Origin: Christensenellaceae bacterium
GTDB taxonomy: Bacteria; Bacillota; Clostridia; Christensenellales; Aristaeellaceae
Assembly (NCBI GenBank): GCA_012518615.1
Contig: JAAYRU010000011.1
Span: 1-64,000 of the forward strand
Reading direction: 5' to 3'
Length of the DNA stretch: 64,000 bases
The notes under the pieces: model-generated
The model's input: the letters and a program-made list of their open reading frames with translations, nothing else
Database searches by the model: none
What the model was told of the DNA's origin: nothing
Shown: positions 45,063 through 53,979 of the stretch, one piece after another
Position numbering within the stretch: position 1 is the stretch's first letter
Layout: every line of letters begins with the position of its first letter
Made by a program: the position numbers and the translations under genes

Positions 45063-46709
45063 TTAGTACCGTGGCCTAGCATATCCTACAATTCGTTTAT
45101 CATTAAGGCTATACATCCTAGTGTCTACACTGCCGCCTGCCGCTCCTTCAAGGGTATACACATAACGCTCATCTACATCATAAACAATGCCAATATGAGA
45201 GAAAGTAGTCTTAGATTTGGCATTGTTCCATAGAAAATAAATCAGGTCTCCGACTTGTGGAATGTAGTCGCTTTGGTTCATGCGGTTATATGGATTTAGG
45301 CGTTGAGCCTGCACTTGACCAACCTTGGGAACAAAGAAATAATTAAAGGCTTGTTGTGTATCATAAAATACACCATCTACATCTCGGGCGTTGTTTATGA
45401 TATCCTCTCCGATACCAGCCTTCCTAGCAGACCAAGACACAAAATAGGAGCAGTAGGATTCACTGGGGTCCTGATAATATTCTCCATATTTTGAGTAAGG
45501 TCCACCAGTACCGGTGCCGCTTAAGATTGGGTTATTGCTGGTTCCACCTGAAAAGCCAAGTTGAGTGAATGCTATGCCAAGTAAATCTGCTTTCCTATCT
45601 CCGGTAGGGGAGTAGGCACTTTCTGAAAAGCTACGGGCAAGGTTTATTATTGGGGCGGGCTTATTAATTATGAGAACTTGTTCTTTTAATACATATCCGC
45701 TCTTGTGTTTGTAGCTAGCTAAATACCATTCTCCTTGTTCAAGTAGGATAGTAAGAGCAGCGCCGGCAGGCACAGTTTGTACTTTGTTTGCATTTTTGTT
45801 TGTGCTGGATTTAAGGGAAATAGCTTCACCAGTATAGTTGATTGCGGTTTTAAGCAGTGCATCGTTATTGGTACCGCTTTTTTGGTATAGTAAAGCCAGA
45901 GTTGCGGGGTCGGCATTGCCGCTTGTAGGCATACCGTTTCTTGCTTGAAAGCTGCGTACGGCTGCGGCAGTTTGGGTGCCGTAGGTGCCATCTGTTTCTA
46001 TGTTATTAATGCCTTCATTAAGCAGGGCTTGCTGTAGATAGATAATTTGTTCTGGAGAACTTCCCTGCCTCAGTGTTTGGGCTATGCTAGCGCCAGCCAT
46101 TCCCATAATAATGTTGGTATCCGGTTCGGAATAATAATAACCTGACTTATGAATGTTATCGTTAGTGCTTACCTTATTTGCTGTACTTGCAAATAGTAAG
46201 CTTAGGGTTTGATTGCCAGCAATACCATCTACTCGAAGTTTATTTTGTGCTTGGAACTTTCGTACAGCCTTGGTGGTGGCACGCCCATAAACGCCATCCA
46301 CTTTTAAATTAAATCCGTGTTGGTTCAAAGCATCCTGAAGAGTTTGTACCGCCGTGCTTCGCATGTTTGGGCGTAAGGTAGTATGTTTATCAAATGTTGT
46401 TGTAGTGGAAGGGACGGCAGTTTCCTGTGAAATTTTGTTTCCATATAGCCTAATTAAAGTCTCATTGCCGGCTATGCCGTCAACTTTAAGCCCCTTAGCA
46501 CGCTGAAACTTTGTTACTACACGCTGGGTTTCTCTTCCGTATTTGCCATCTACAGCAATGGAATAACCCTCCTCAAGCAGCGCTCGCTGAAGCTTAGTCA
46601 CTTCTTCGCCCCTAGTTCCTGGACGAATGGTTGTATAAGCCGTAGCGCTAGTGACTAAGCATTGAATTAGCAACAGTATAGCTATTAATAGGATGGTAAT
46701 CTTTTTCAT
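45063..46709 (-). CDS. Secreted cell-wall hydrolase: three PG-binding repeats, SH3-like segment, C-terminal CHAP domain
   Basis: This 548-residue protein has a signal peptide (about 1-25, ending ATAYTT). Three PG_binding_1 repeats lie at about 28-90, 112-175 and 213-277, each with LQxAL..G, DGxYGxxT and VxxFQ. An SH3-like strand set follows at about 296-348 (QGEWYLASYKHKSGYVL). The C-terminal CHAP/NlpC-type domain has the candidate nucleophile Cys in SESYCSYFVSW (near 420), VGDLIYF and the His in FSHIGIVYDV (near 505). It would cut peptidoglycan cross-links or stem peptides. The ATG at 46709 (8 bases after GGAGG) is preferred over TTG at 46715. It is monocistronic. Confidence 0.88.
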   Translation of the reverse strand: MKKITILLIAILLLIQCLVTSATAYTTIRPGTRGEEVTKLQRALLEEGYSIAVDGKYGRETQRVVTKFQRAKGLKVDGIAGNETLIRLYGNKISQETAVPSTTTTFDKHTTLRPNMRSTAVQTLQDALNQHGFNLKVDGVYGRATTKAVRKFQAQNKLRVDGIAGNQTLSLLFASTANKVSTNDNIHKSGYYYSEPDTNIIMGMAGASIAQTLRQGSSPEQIIYLQQALLNEGINNIETDGTYGTQTAAAVRSFQARNGMPTSGNADPATLALLYQKSGTNNDALLKTAINYTGEAISLKSSTNKNANKVQTVPAGAALTILLEQGEWYLASYKHKSGYVLKEQVLIINKPAPIINLARSFSESAYSPTGDRKADLLGIAFTQLGFSGGTSNNPILSGTGTGGPYSKYGEYYQDPSESYCSYFVSWSARKAGIGEDIINNARDVDGVFYDTQQAFNYFFVPKVGQVQAQRLNPYNRMNQSDYIPQVGDLIYFLWNNAKSKTTFSHIGIVYDVDERYVYTLEGAAGGSVDTRMYSLNDKRIVGYARPRY

Positions 46710-46760
46710 AAACAAAACCTCCAGTACAAATAAAAAACAAACAAGCTATTCGTTACACAC

Positions 46761-46790
46761 ATCATATCAAAATAGTGTTATTTGGTGCAA
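46761..46790 (-). promoter_or_regulatory. Promoter of the CHAP hydrolase gene
   Basis: On the minus strand TTGCAC (46785-46790), an 18-base spacer and TATGAT (46761-46766). Confidence 0.5.
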
Positions 46791-46952
46791 GTTTTCTAGC
46801 CTTAAATATTAAAATGCCTAAAGTTTTCTTGGCATAAGTTTTTTTGAAATAAAATGTTGCAGATAAGGTATCATCCCGGCTTAATATTTTCCTCGAGTAT
46901 TGAATGTAAATACTTTATTTCCTGAACTTTGTCATGATTTTTTTAATACTTC

Positions 46953-46981
46953 TTGACAAAGAAAAATGTAAATAGTATACT
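46953..46981 (+). promoter_or_regulatory. Promoter of the his operon
   Basis: TTGACA (46953-46958), a 17-base spacer and TATACT (46976-46981), close to consensus. Confidence 0.65.
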
Positions 46982-46996
46982 CTCGATATTCCGTTA

Positions 46997-47009
46997 CGCC
47001 GCTGCGGCG
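46997..47009 (+). promoter_or_regulatory. Perfect GC palindrome just after the his transcription start, candidate operator
   Basis: CGCCGC-T-GCGGCG at 46997-47009 lies about 10-20 bases after the predicted start site, in otherwise AT-rich DNA. It could be the binding site of the YerC-type regulator encoded next, or an mRNA hairpin. Confidence 0.45.
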
Positions 47010-47055
47010 GTGCAAAAGAGTGATTTGGATTTATTTTAATGAGGAGGGGAGATGA

Positions 47056-47352
47056 ATGGAGAATAATTATATCGAAGCTATTAAGAGGGAAAAGAACCTT
47101 GATATGTTTTTTAATGCCATACTGTCACTTAAAAACAAAGAAGAGTGTGATAAATTTTTTGAAGATATTTTTACCGCAAAGGAATTGATAGACATACCTC
47201 AAAGGCTTGAGGTCGCCATGCTCCTCTTAAAGGGCAAGACCTATCAGGAAGTTGGGAATGTTTCGGGTGCAAGTACATCTACGATTACTAGGGTGAGTCG
47301 CTGCATTCAATATGGCAGGGGCGGATACAGGCAAATAGAGGAGAGAATATAA
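47056..47352 (+). CDS. yerC: TrpR-like regulator of the YerC/YecD family, probable his-operon repressor
   Basis: This 98-residue protein is all helical, with a TrpR-type helix-turn-helix: IPQRLEVAMLLLKGKTYQEV then SGASTSTITRVSRCIQYG. Length and the TSTITRVxR recognition helix match YerC/YecD. It is the first gene of the his operon and 2 bases before hisZ. Comparative genomics has proposed TrpR-family proteins of this type (HisR) as histidine repressors in Gram-positive bacteria, and the position here agrees; the ligand and operator are not shown. The start is ATG at 47056 after GAGGAGGGG. Confidence 0.85.
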   Translation: MENNYIEAIKREKNLDMFFNAILSLKNKEECDKFFEDIFTAKELIDIPQRLEVAMLLLKGKTYQEVGNVSGASTSTITRVSRCIQYGRGGYRQIEERI

Positions 47353-47354
47353 AC

Positions 47355-48278
47355 ATGTTCAAAAAAGAGCTTTTTACGCAAAAGGAGCTTTTATCCTTTA
47401 AATTAAGAGAGCTGTTTTCTTCTTATGGCTACTCGCTTTATAAGATGAAAACCTTTGAGCCTTACAGTTTTTATCTTGAAAATATGGACTTCCTTTCCTC
47501 AAAGAATATTCTCTATTTTACTGATAGAGATGGTACTTTGATGGCGTTAAAACCCGATATTACATTATCTATAATTAAAAACTTAGATACGGCTTTGGAT
47601 AAACATAAAGTCTATTATAATGAAACTGTCTATCGCGCGCCTAATTCGACCGGAAACTTTCAGGAAATCCTACAATTTGGTGTTGAGATTATAGGCAGGC
47701 TATCGGATGATGATATGTTTAACTTGATTTTTTTAGCGGCAAAGTCGTTACTTATTATTGATGAGAAGCCAGTTCTCATTGTATCTGACAATAGTCTTTC
47801 TCAAAAAGTAATTGAAAAGGCGGGACTGAGTAAAGTTAATGGAAAGATTTTTGATGCATTTCAAAATAAAAATCTTATGCTCCTAAATGATATTTTAAGA
47901 GACAATTATACGGAACAAAAATATATAGATATTTTACCTAAGCTTCTCTCTTTACACCTGCCTTTAGACAAGGGAATTGAGGAACTTGAGAAAATACTGG
48001 ATGATGATGCATTCCATAAAAACATAGAATATTTAAAAGGCTTATATCGTTACCTAGAAAATAATAATCTAAAAACTAAAGTTTTTCTAGACTTTTCCAT
48101 ACCGGAAGGTTTTAAATATTATGACGGGCTTAGTTTTGTGGGAATAATACCAGGGGTCTCTTCAGAGATTTTAAGAGGCGGGGAATATAGCAACTTAGTC
48201 AAAACAAAAGAAAAAAGCTACTTGGCATCCGGGTTTGCGATTTATTTAGAAAAAATAGAGGATAAAGGGAGTCTATGA
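47355..48278 (+). CDS. hisZ: ATP phosphoribosyltransferase regulatory subunit HisZ
   Basis: This 307-residue protein resembles the catalytic core of histidyl-tRNA synthetase but lacks the anticodon domain. YFTDRDGTLMALKPDITLSI corresponds to motif 2, YRAPNSTGNFQEILQFGVEI follows, and YYDGLSFVGI is present near the C-terminus. It is shorter than HisRS (over 400). HisZ activates the short form of HisG, which lies next to it and overlaps it by four bases. Confidence 0.9.
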   Translation: MFKKELFTQKELLSFKLRELFSSYGYSLYKMKTFEPYSFYLENMDFLSSKNILYFTDRDGTLMALKPDITLSIIKNLDTALDKHKVYYNETVYRAPNSTGNFQEILQFGVEIIGRLSDDDMFNLIFLAAKSLLIIDEKPVLIVSDNSLSQKVIEKAGLSKVNGKIFDAFQNKNLMLLNDILRDNYTEQKYIDILPKLLSLHLPLDKGIEELEKILDDDAFHKNIEYLKGLYRYLENNNLKTKVFLDFSIPEGFKYYDGLSFVGIIPGVSSEILRGGEYSNLVKTKEKSYLASGFAIYLEKIEDKGSL

Positions 48279-48919
48279 TGAAAGACGGTTTAAAAATAGC
48301 TCTTCCCAAAGGAAGACTGGGAAATAAAGTCCACAATATTTTAAGTAAAATTGGATATGGCTATGATGAAATTATGGAAGAGAGCAGAAAGCTGGTGTTT
48401 TACGATAATGAAAAGGGTAACACATACTTTTTGGTGAAACCGTCTGATGTGGCAACTTATGTTGAATATGGCGCAGCTGATATAGGTTTTGTGGGTCGTG
48501 ATATTCTCCTTGAAAATAAGAGTAATGTTTTTGAACTATGCGATCTTGGAATCGGCAAGTGCAGGATATGCATAGCTGGGGAAAGGGATTTCCCTTATTA
48601 TGAAAAAAATCATTTAAAAGTTGCAACCATATTTCCTAATATAAGCCGAGAGTTTTTTCTCAGCTCAGGTAAGACTATCGATATCATTCCTCTTCATGGC
48701 TCCATAGAAATTGCTCCGCTAGTCAAGTTGTCTGATGTAATTGTGGATATTGTTGAAACTGGCACAACTCTAAAGGAAAACAATTTAATCGTTTTTGAGG
48801 AAATATCCCATATCAGCACGAGATACATAGCAAACAAGGTGAGCTATACCTATAAAAACAAGGAAATAAGTAAAATATATGAGTTGCTTAACAACGAAAG
48901 GGGTGCGGGAAATGATTAG
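48275..48919 (+). CDS. hisG: ATP phosphoribosyltransferase, short form
   Basis: This 214-residue enzyme would catalyse the first step of histidine synthesis from ATP and PRPP. ALPKGRLGNKV at the N-terminus, DIGFVGRDIL, and the PRPP motif DVIVDIVETGTTLKENNL are diagnostic. It lacks the C-terminal ACT-like regulatory domain of long HisG, so it needs HisZ, present upstream. ATG at 48275 and 48278 are both possible. The stop overlaps hisD by 8 bases. Confidence 0.94.
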   Translation: MMKDGLKIALPKGRLGNKVHNILSKIGYGYDEIMEESRKLVFYDNEKGNTYFLVKPSDVATYVEYGAADIGFVGRDILLENKSNVFELCDLGIGKCRICIAGERDFPYYEKNHLKVATIFPNISREFFLSSGKTIDIIPLHGSIEIAPLVKLSDVIVDIVETGTTLKENNLIVFEEISHISTRYIANKVSYTYKNKEISKIYELLNNERGAGND

Positions 48920-50180
48920 GATCAAACATATAGATGAAATCAATCTAAAACAGAGTTTGTCTGAAACTATAGATGCGAACCTCATAAAAGATGTCGCTGC
49001 AATTATTGAAAATGTAAAATATAATGGTGATAGTGCGCTTAGGGAATATACTGAGAAATTTGACGGAGTATATATAGATGATTTTGAAGTTTCGGATAGT
49101 GAGATGGATGAAGCTCTAAATTCAGTTGAAGAAGAATTTATAGCAGTACTTAAAAAGGCGAAGGAAAACATCTACAAATTCCATGAAAAACAAAAGAGGG
49201 ATGACCTTATCATATTTGAAGAGGATGGAAAAATCTTAGGAGAGAAATTTACTCCTATTGAAAGAGTTGGTCTTTATGTGCCGGGCGGTACAGCGGTATA
49301 TCCATCGTCTGTGCTTATGACTGTTATACCGGCAAAAATCGCCGGATGCGCAAATATATCCATGGTATCTCCGCCCGATAAAAAAGGAAACATTTCGCCG
49401 CTTATCCTTGCAGCAGCAAATATTTCCGGCGTGAGTAAAGTATAGAAAGTTGGCGGAGCACAAGCGATAGCTGCACTTGCCTACGGTACGCAGAGTATAG
49501 AAAATGTATATAAAATTATAGGTCCAGGCAATAGGTATGTAGCTGAGGCGAAAAGGCAGGTGTCAAGTATTGTTGGCATAGATATGGTAGCAGGACCTTC
49601 CGAGATACTTATAATAGCTGAAAAAGAAGCTAATCCGGACTTTATCGCTGCAGATCTTCTCTCACAGGCTGAACACGATACTTATGCAAGGTCTATTCTC
49701 CTAACCTGCGATAAAGAGCTTGCAAACAAAGTTCAGGATAGTATCGAAGTTAAGCTACCAAACTTGATAAGAAAAGAGATAGCGCGCAAATCCATAGATG
49801 AACAAGGTTTAATTGTCATATGTGAAAGTAAAGAACAGATGTTTGAATTATCCAATGAAATTGCGCCTGAGCATTTGGAACTTATGACTACAAACCCGAT
49901 ATCTGATTTAAGCTTGGTTAAAAATGCCGGTTCCGTATTTTTGGGAGAATATACGCCTGAGCCTACGGGAGATTATTATTCCGGAACCAATCATACACTC
50001 CCTACATCAGGTACGGCAAAGTTTGCGAGCCCACTGTCGGTAGATGATTTTGTCAAAAAAACACAGTTTTCATTTTATACTAAAGGAGCTCTCTTAAAGG
50101 ATGCGGAAGCCATAATGCATTTTGCGGAAAAAGAAGGTCTTACGGCGCACTCGAATAGCGTAAAGGAGAGGACAAAATGA
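48912..50180 (+). pseudogene. hisD: Histidinol dehydrogenase interrupted by one in-frame amber codon
   Basis: The reading frame encodes a 422-codon HisD except for TAG at 49443-49445 (codon 178). Before it come VGLYVPGGTAVYPSSVLMT and PPDKKGN; after it, in the same frame, KVGGAQAIAALAYGT, GPGNRYVAEAKRQV, GPSEILIIA, SQAEHDTYA (with the catalytic Glu-His pair) and HTLPTSGTAKF. Known HisD proteins have IY or VF just before xVGGAQA, so the stop stands where Tyr or Phe is expected; TAT or TAC to TAG is one change. No frameshift or other damage is seen. It could be a recent nonsense mutation, a sequencing error or a read-through site. TAG is used as a normal stop elsewhere (ftsZ, mreB). Confidence 0.85.
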
Positions 50181-51244
50181 GCTTTTTAAATGAAATATAT
50201 TTAAATTTAAAACCCTATACACCCGGCGAACAGCTTAACGATAAGAATTACATTAAGCTCAATACCAATGAAAATCCTTATGGAGTATCGGAAAAGGCAA
50301 AGAGATACGCAGAAGAGGAAATTGCAAAATCCCGCCTATATCCTGACCCCGAAAACTCGCTTCTTGCAGAAAAAATTGCCGAATACTATCGTGTTGATAA
50401 AAATCAAGTTATCATTACTAATGGCTCGGATGAAGTGCTTTATTTTATATTCGCAGGTTTTTTTACAGGTAATAAGAAACTACTTTTCCCAAATATTACC
50501 TACGGTTTTTATAGGGTGTATGCTGACTTTTGCGGGGTTAATTATTACGAAGTGCCATTGAAAGCAGATTTTACTATCAATACGGACGATTATACTAAAG
50601 GAAATGCCAATATTATTATCGCCAATCCTAATGCACCTACGGGCATATATTTAGGACTTTCTGAAATCGAGAAGATTATAATGGCTGATACAAAATCTTT
50701 AGTGGTTATAGATGAGGCATATATAGATTTTGGCGGGAATAGCTGTATAGAATTGGTAGAAAAATACGACAATCTTATAGTGGTTCAGACCTTTTCAAAA
50801 TCACGTCAATTGGCAGGGGCAAGAGTAGGTTTTGCCATAAGCAACGAAAAAAACATAAGTGATTTAAAAAAGATAAAATACTCTATAAATCCCTACAATG
50901 TGAACCGCGTATCAGAAGCCATGGCAAGAGGAGCTATAGAAGATAAAGAATATTTTGATAAAACGGTGCAAAAAATCATAGAAACACGCGAGGGTTTTGT
51001 ATGTTCTTTAAGGGAAAAAGGGTTTCTAGTTTTAGATTCATATACAAATTTTGTATTTGCTAAACACGACAAAATAAAAGGTAAAGTCCTTTATTCTATG
51101 CTTAGAGATAGGGGATTTTTGGTCAGACATTTTGATACTGCTCTTTTGACAGATTTTATCAGAATAAGCATAGGGAAAAAAGAAGATATGATGCTGCTAA
51201 TTAATGAAATTGAGAATATATTAAAGGAGGTAGAACGGATATGA
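50177..51244 (+). CDS. hisC: Histidinol-phosphate aminotransferase
   Basis: This 355-residue PLP-dependent fold type I aminotransferase has LNTNENPYGVS at the N-terminus, ITNGSDEVLYFIF, NPNAPTG, VVIDEAYIDFGG and the PLP-lysine segment TFSKSRQLAGARVGF near residue 215. It would convert imidazole acetol phosphate to histidinol phosphate. It overlaps hisD by four bases (ATGA) and hisB by four. Length is normal. Confidence 0.94.
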   Translation: MSFLNEIYLNLKPYTPGEQLNDKNYIKLNTNENPYGVSEKAKRYAEEEIAKSRLYPDPENSLLAEKIAEYYRVDKNQVIITNGSDEVLYFIFAGFFTGNKKLLFPNITYGFYRVYADFCGVNYYEVPLKADFTINTDDYTKGNANIIIANPNAPTGIYLGLSEIEKIIMADTKSLVVIDEAYIDFGGNSCIELVEKYDNLIVVQTFSKSRQLAGARVGFAISNEKNISDLKKIKYSINPYNVNRVSEAMARGAIEDKEYFDKTVQKIIETREGFVCSLREKGFLVLDSYTNFVFAKHDKIKGKVLYSMLRDRGFLVRHFDTALLTDFIRISIGKKEDMMLLINEIENILKEVERI

Positions 51245-51822
51245 GAGAGGCGAGTATTTCGCGAAAAACCGGTGAAACCGACATCAGCGTAAGCTTGAAT
51301 CTAGATGGTGCTGGTAAATATAATATAGACACTGGAGTGGGGTTCTTAAATCATATGCTTTGTAGCTTTGCAAGACATAGCAGATTTGACCTTATAGTAA
51401 AAGCTGTGGGGGATATAGATGTGGACTATCATCACACTACAGAAGACATAGGAATCGTTTTAGGAGAAGCTTTTTCAAAAATCCTTGATGACAAAAGAGG
51501 TATTAGAAGATTTGGCTCCGCAATTATACCTATGGATGATGCTTTATCACTGGTGGCGCTGGATTTTTCAGGAAGGGAATATACAGTTTTTCATGCTGAT
51601 TTTAATACGGAAAAGGTAGGGGACTTTGACACAGAACTCGTAGAAGAGTTTTTCAGGGGTTTTGCCCGCGGCTCAAAGTGCAATATTCATGTCAGGCTTT
51701 TAGATGGAAGCAATAGCCACCACGCGATAGAGAGTATATTTAAGGCTTTTGCTAAGGCGACTCAAATGGCGGTATCAATTGAAGGGCATGACGATATACC
51801 ATCAACTAAAGGAGTGCTTTAA
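51241..51822 (+). CDS. hisB: Imidazoleglycerol-phosphate dehydratase
   Basis: This 193-residue monofunctional enzyme has the two metal-binding repeats DVDYHHTTEDIG and GSNSHHAIESIFKAFAKA, and GVGFLNHMLCSFARHS. No histidinol-phosphatase domain is fused, so that step needs a separate enzyme, not seen here. Its stop overlaps the hisA start by one base (TAATG). In many Bacillota hisH lies exactly here between hisB and hisA, and it is missing. Confidence 0.94.
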   Translation: MREASISRKTGETDISVSLNLDGAGKYNIDTGVGFLNHMLCSFARHSRFDLIVKAVGDIDVDYHHTTEDIGIVLGEAFSKILDDKRGIRRFGSAIIPMDDALSLVALDFSGREYTVFHADFNTEKVGDFDTELVEEFFRGFARGSKCNIHVRLLDGSNSHHAIESIFKAFAKATQMAVSIEGHDDIPSTKGVL

Positions 51823-52535
51823 TGTATATCTTTCCTGCCATTGATTTATACGATTCCAAGGCTGTCAGGCTACTGAAAGGCGATTATGAGCAAATGACAG
51901 TCTATTCAGACAATCCCATGGAAATAGTCAGAGATTTTGAAAGAAATGGAATTTCTCACATACATATAGTTGACTTAGAGGGGGCGAAGAGTGGAGATAA
52001 TATAAACTATCAAATGATTGCAAAGATTCGCAAAAATTCGGATATATTTATCCAGCTGGGTGGCGGAATAAGGAGCATGGAACAAGCGGAAAAATATCTA
52101 AGTATAGGTATTAACAGGATTATCCTAGGTACAGCAGCGATAGAAGACGAAAATCTGCTTATGAAATTGCTTGAAAAATATCAAGAAAAAATTGCTGTTG
52201 GCGTAGATGTTATGAACGGTGTTGTAAAAACTCATGGGTGGAGAAAATCCACGGGTATTTGTTTAAAGGATTTCTGTAAAAAATTAAACGCATTAAATGT
52301 GCGAACTATCATAGCAACTGATATTTCCAAGGATGGGGCTATGAAAGGAACGAATATCGCTCTTTATGAAGAGTTACAAAAACTTACAAATGCTGACATA
52401 ATTGCGTCCGGTGGCATTCACAATATAGAAGAACTTAAAAAGATATATGAGCTTAATCTTTACGGTGCTATTATTGGTAAGGCATATTACACGGGAGATA
52501 TCAAATTATATGAGGCGATAAAATATGAAAAATAA
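51822..52535 (+). CDS. hisA: ProFAR isomerase HisA
   Basis: This 237-residue TIM-barrel isomerase has [19 protein letters not shown] with the catalytic Asp8, [21 protein letters not shown] with the second Asp near 127, and [12 protein letters not shown]. The IASGGI phosphate motif near the C-terminus is present. It overlaps hisF by 11 bases. Length is normal. Confidence 0.94.
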   Translation: MYIFPAIDLYDSKAVRLLKGDYEQMTVYSDNPMEIVRDFERNGISHIHIVDLEGAKSGDNINYQMIAKIRKNSDIFIQLGGGIRSMEQAEKYLSIGINRIILGTAAIEDENLLMKLLEKYQEKIAVGVDVMNGVVKTHGWRKSTGICLKDFCKKLNALNVRTIIATDISKDGAMKGTNIALYEELQKLTNADIIASGGIHNIEELKKIYELNLYGAIIGKAYYTGDIKLYEAIKYEK

Positions 52536-53892
52536 AAGCATATATGCCTGCATGGATATTAAAAACGGCAAGGTAGTAAAAGGGGTAAAATTTAGCGATA
52601 TAAAAGAAATATCAGATGACCCTGTTTTTCTTGCGAAAAAATATGAAAATGACGGCGCCGACTATCTTGTGTTTTACGATATAGGAGCGACGATTGACAA
52701 CAAAGATATATTTTATGACAAAATAGAAGAAATACTAAAAGCTGTAAATATTCCATTAGTTGTAGGCGGCGGTATTAAAACTTTGTCGGACTGCGACAAA
52801 TTATATGAACTTGGGGTTAGGCATTTCAGTATTAATTCCGCAGCTGTAAAAAACCCTAATTTGCTTAAAGAAGTAAGCGATAAATACGGTAGTGACAGCC
52901 TTATACTTTCTGTAGATGTTAAAAAAGTAGATGAAGCTTATCATGTGTTTTTGGGTGCAGGGAAATATGATACAGGTCTAGATGCTAAAGAGTGGATAGA
53001 AAAAGCAGCCGATTTAGGCGCCGGAACTATCGTTATTAATTCCATAGATACTGACGGAACAAAAGAAGGCTACGACACTCAAATGCTGGGGGCTCTTACT
53101 GAGAATATAAACTGTAATATAGTCGCATCAGGCGGAGCGGGAAAAACTGAAGATTTTTTTGAAGTATTTCAGAAAAACCCAAAAATCACCGGCGCATTAG
53201 CAGCATCAATATTCCATTACAATTTGGTAAGTATAAAAGACATTAAAAAGGAGCTTAAAACAATAATGGAAATTAATACAAATAACCTAAAATATGATGA
53301 GAAAGGGCTAATACCCGCAATAGTTGTAGATGCAAACAATAACGATGTTTTGATGCTTGCATATATGAATAAAGAAAGCCTAGCATTATCTATAGAAAAA
53401 AATTTGACTTACTTTTACAGTAGGAGCAGGCAATCTCTGTGGCTTAAAGGGGAAACTAGCGGCAACTATCAGCATATTGTAAAGATAGTTGCGGATTGCG
53501 ATAAGGATACCTTATTAATTTATGTTGATAAAGATGGTCCTGCTTGTCATATGGGAGCTGAAAGTTGTTTTTTTAACACTATTTATGAAAACCCAGACAA
53601 AAATGACGAAGGCTTTTCTTTGGATAATCTATACAACTTGATACTCGACCGAAAGGAAAATCCAAGTGAAAAATCATATACGAGTTATCTGTTTAGAGAG
53701 GGCATAGATAAAATTCTAAAGAAAATTGGAGAAGAATCCACCGAAGTAGTTATCGCCGCTAAGGGAGATAATAAAAAAGAAACCATATACGAAATAGCAG
53801 ATTTGCTATACCACAGCCTAGTTTTGATGGCTGATATGGACATTAAGATTGCTGATATATTAAACGAGCTTAAAGGGCGGTATAAAAAATAA
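52525..53892 (+). CDS. hisF: Three-domain fusion HisF-HisI-HisE with a divergent HisF gate
   Basis: This 455-residue protein joins imidazoleglycerol-phosphate synthase cyclase (HisF, about 1-248), phosphoribosyl-AMP cyclohydrolase (HisI, about 254-358) and phosphoribosyl-ATP pyrophosphatase (HisE, about 366-452). HisF keeps both catalytic acids, Asp11 ([13 protein letters not shown]) and Asp131 (LSVDVKK). HisI has [20 protein letters not shown], and HisE has [17 protein letters not shown] and [10 protein letters not shown]. By eye alignment with Thermotoga HisF, the gate residues Arg5, Glu46, Lys99 and Glu167 are Ser5, Tyr47, His100 and Thr168. No hisH is in the operon. HisF-IE fusion is unusual; HisIE alone is common. 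Confidence 0.9.
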   Translation: MKNKSIYACMDIKNGKVVKGVKFSDIKEISDDPVFLAKKYENDGADYLVFYDIGATIDNKDIFYDKIEEILKAVNIPLVVGGGIKTLSDCDKLYELGVRHFSINSAAVKNPNLLKEVSDKYGSDSLILSVDVKKVDEAYHVFLGAGKYDTGLDAKEWIEKAADLGAGTIVINSIDTDGTKEGYDTQMLGALTENINCNIVASGGAGKTEDFFEVFQKNPKITGALAASIFHYNLVSIKDIKKELKTIMEINTNNLKYDEKGLIPAIVVDANNNDVLMLAYMNKESLALSIEKNLTYFYSRSRQSLWLKGETSGNYQHIVKIVADCDKDTLLIYVDKDGPACHMGAESCFFNTIYENPDKNDEGFSLDNLYNLILDRKENPSEKSYTSYLFREGIDKILKKIGEESTEVVIAAKGDNKKETIYEIADLLYHSLVLMADMDIKIADILNELKGRYKK

Positions 53893-53926
53893 CAGGAAAA
53901 TTCGTAATATAATTAAATCTTGAGTA

Positions 53927-53956
53927 TTGCTTGTGTACAAAATGAAAAACAAGCAA
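53927..53956 (+). terminator. Possible hairpin after the his operon
   Basis: TTGCTTGT (53927-53934) pairs with ACAAGCAA (53949-53956) around a 14-base loop. It lacks a T tract and overlaps the purO leader, so its role as a terminator is doubtful. Confidence 0.35.
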
Positions 53957-53979
53957 ATGAATCTTAAAGGAAAATAGCC

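Larger units (their letters stand above)
46710..47055. other. Divergent intergenic region between the CHAP hydrolase and the his operon
   Basis: This 346-base AT-rich spacer carries the two outward promoters and a GC-rich perfect palindrome in the his leader. No gene, T-box or his leader peptide with a histidine run is seen. Confidence 0.6.

Noticed and set aside
49443..49445. Genome-wide amber reassignment or pyrrolysine
   Set aside because: TAG ends ftsZ, mreB and other genes normally, and HisD has no known pyrrolysine; one isolated site is better explained by mutation or error.
53893..53979. Riboswitch or T-box in the purO leader
   Set aside because: The leader is under 90 bases with only a small hairpin; no known aptamer core is visible.
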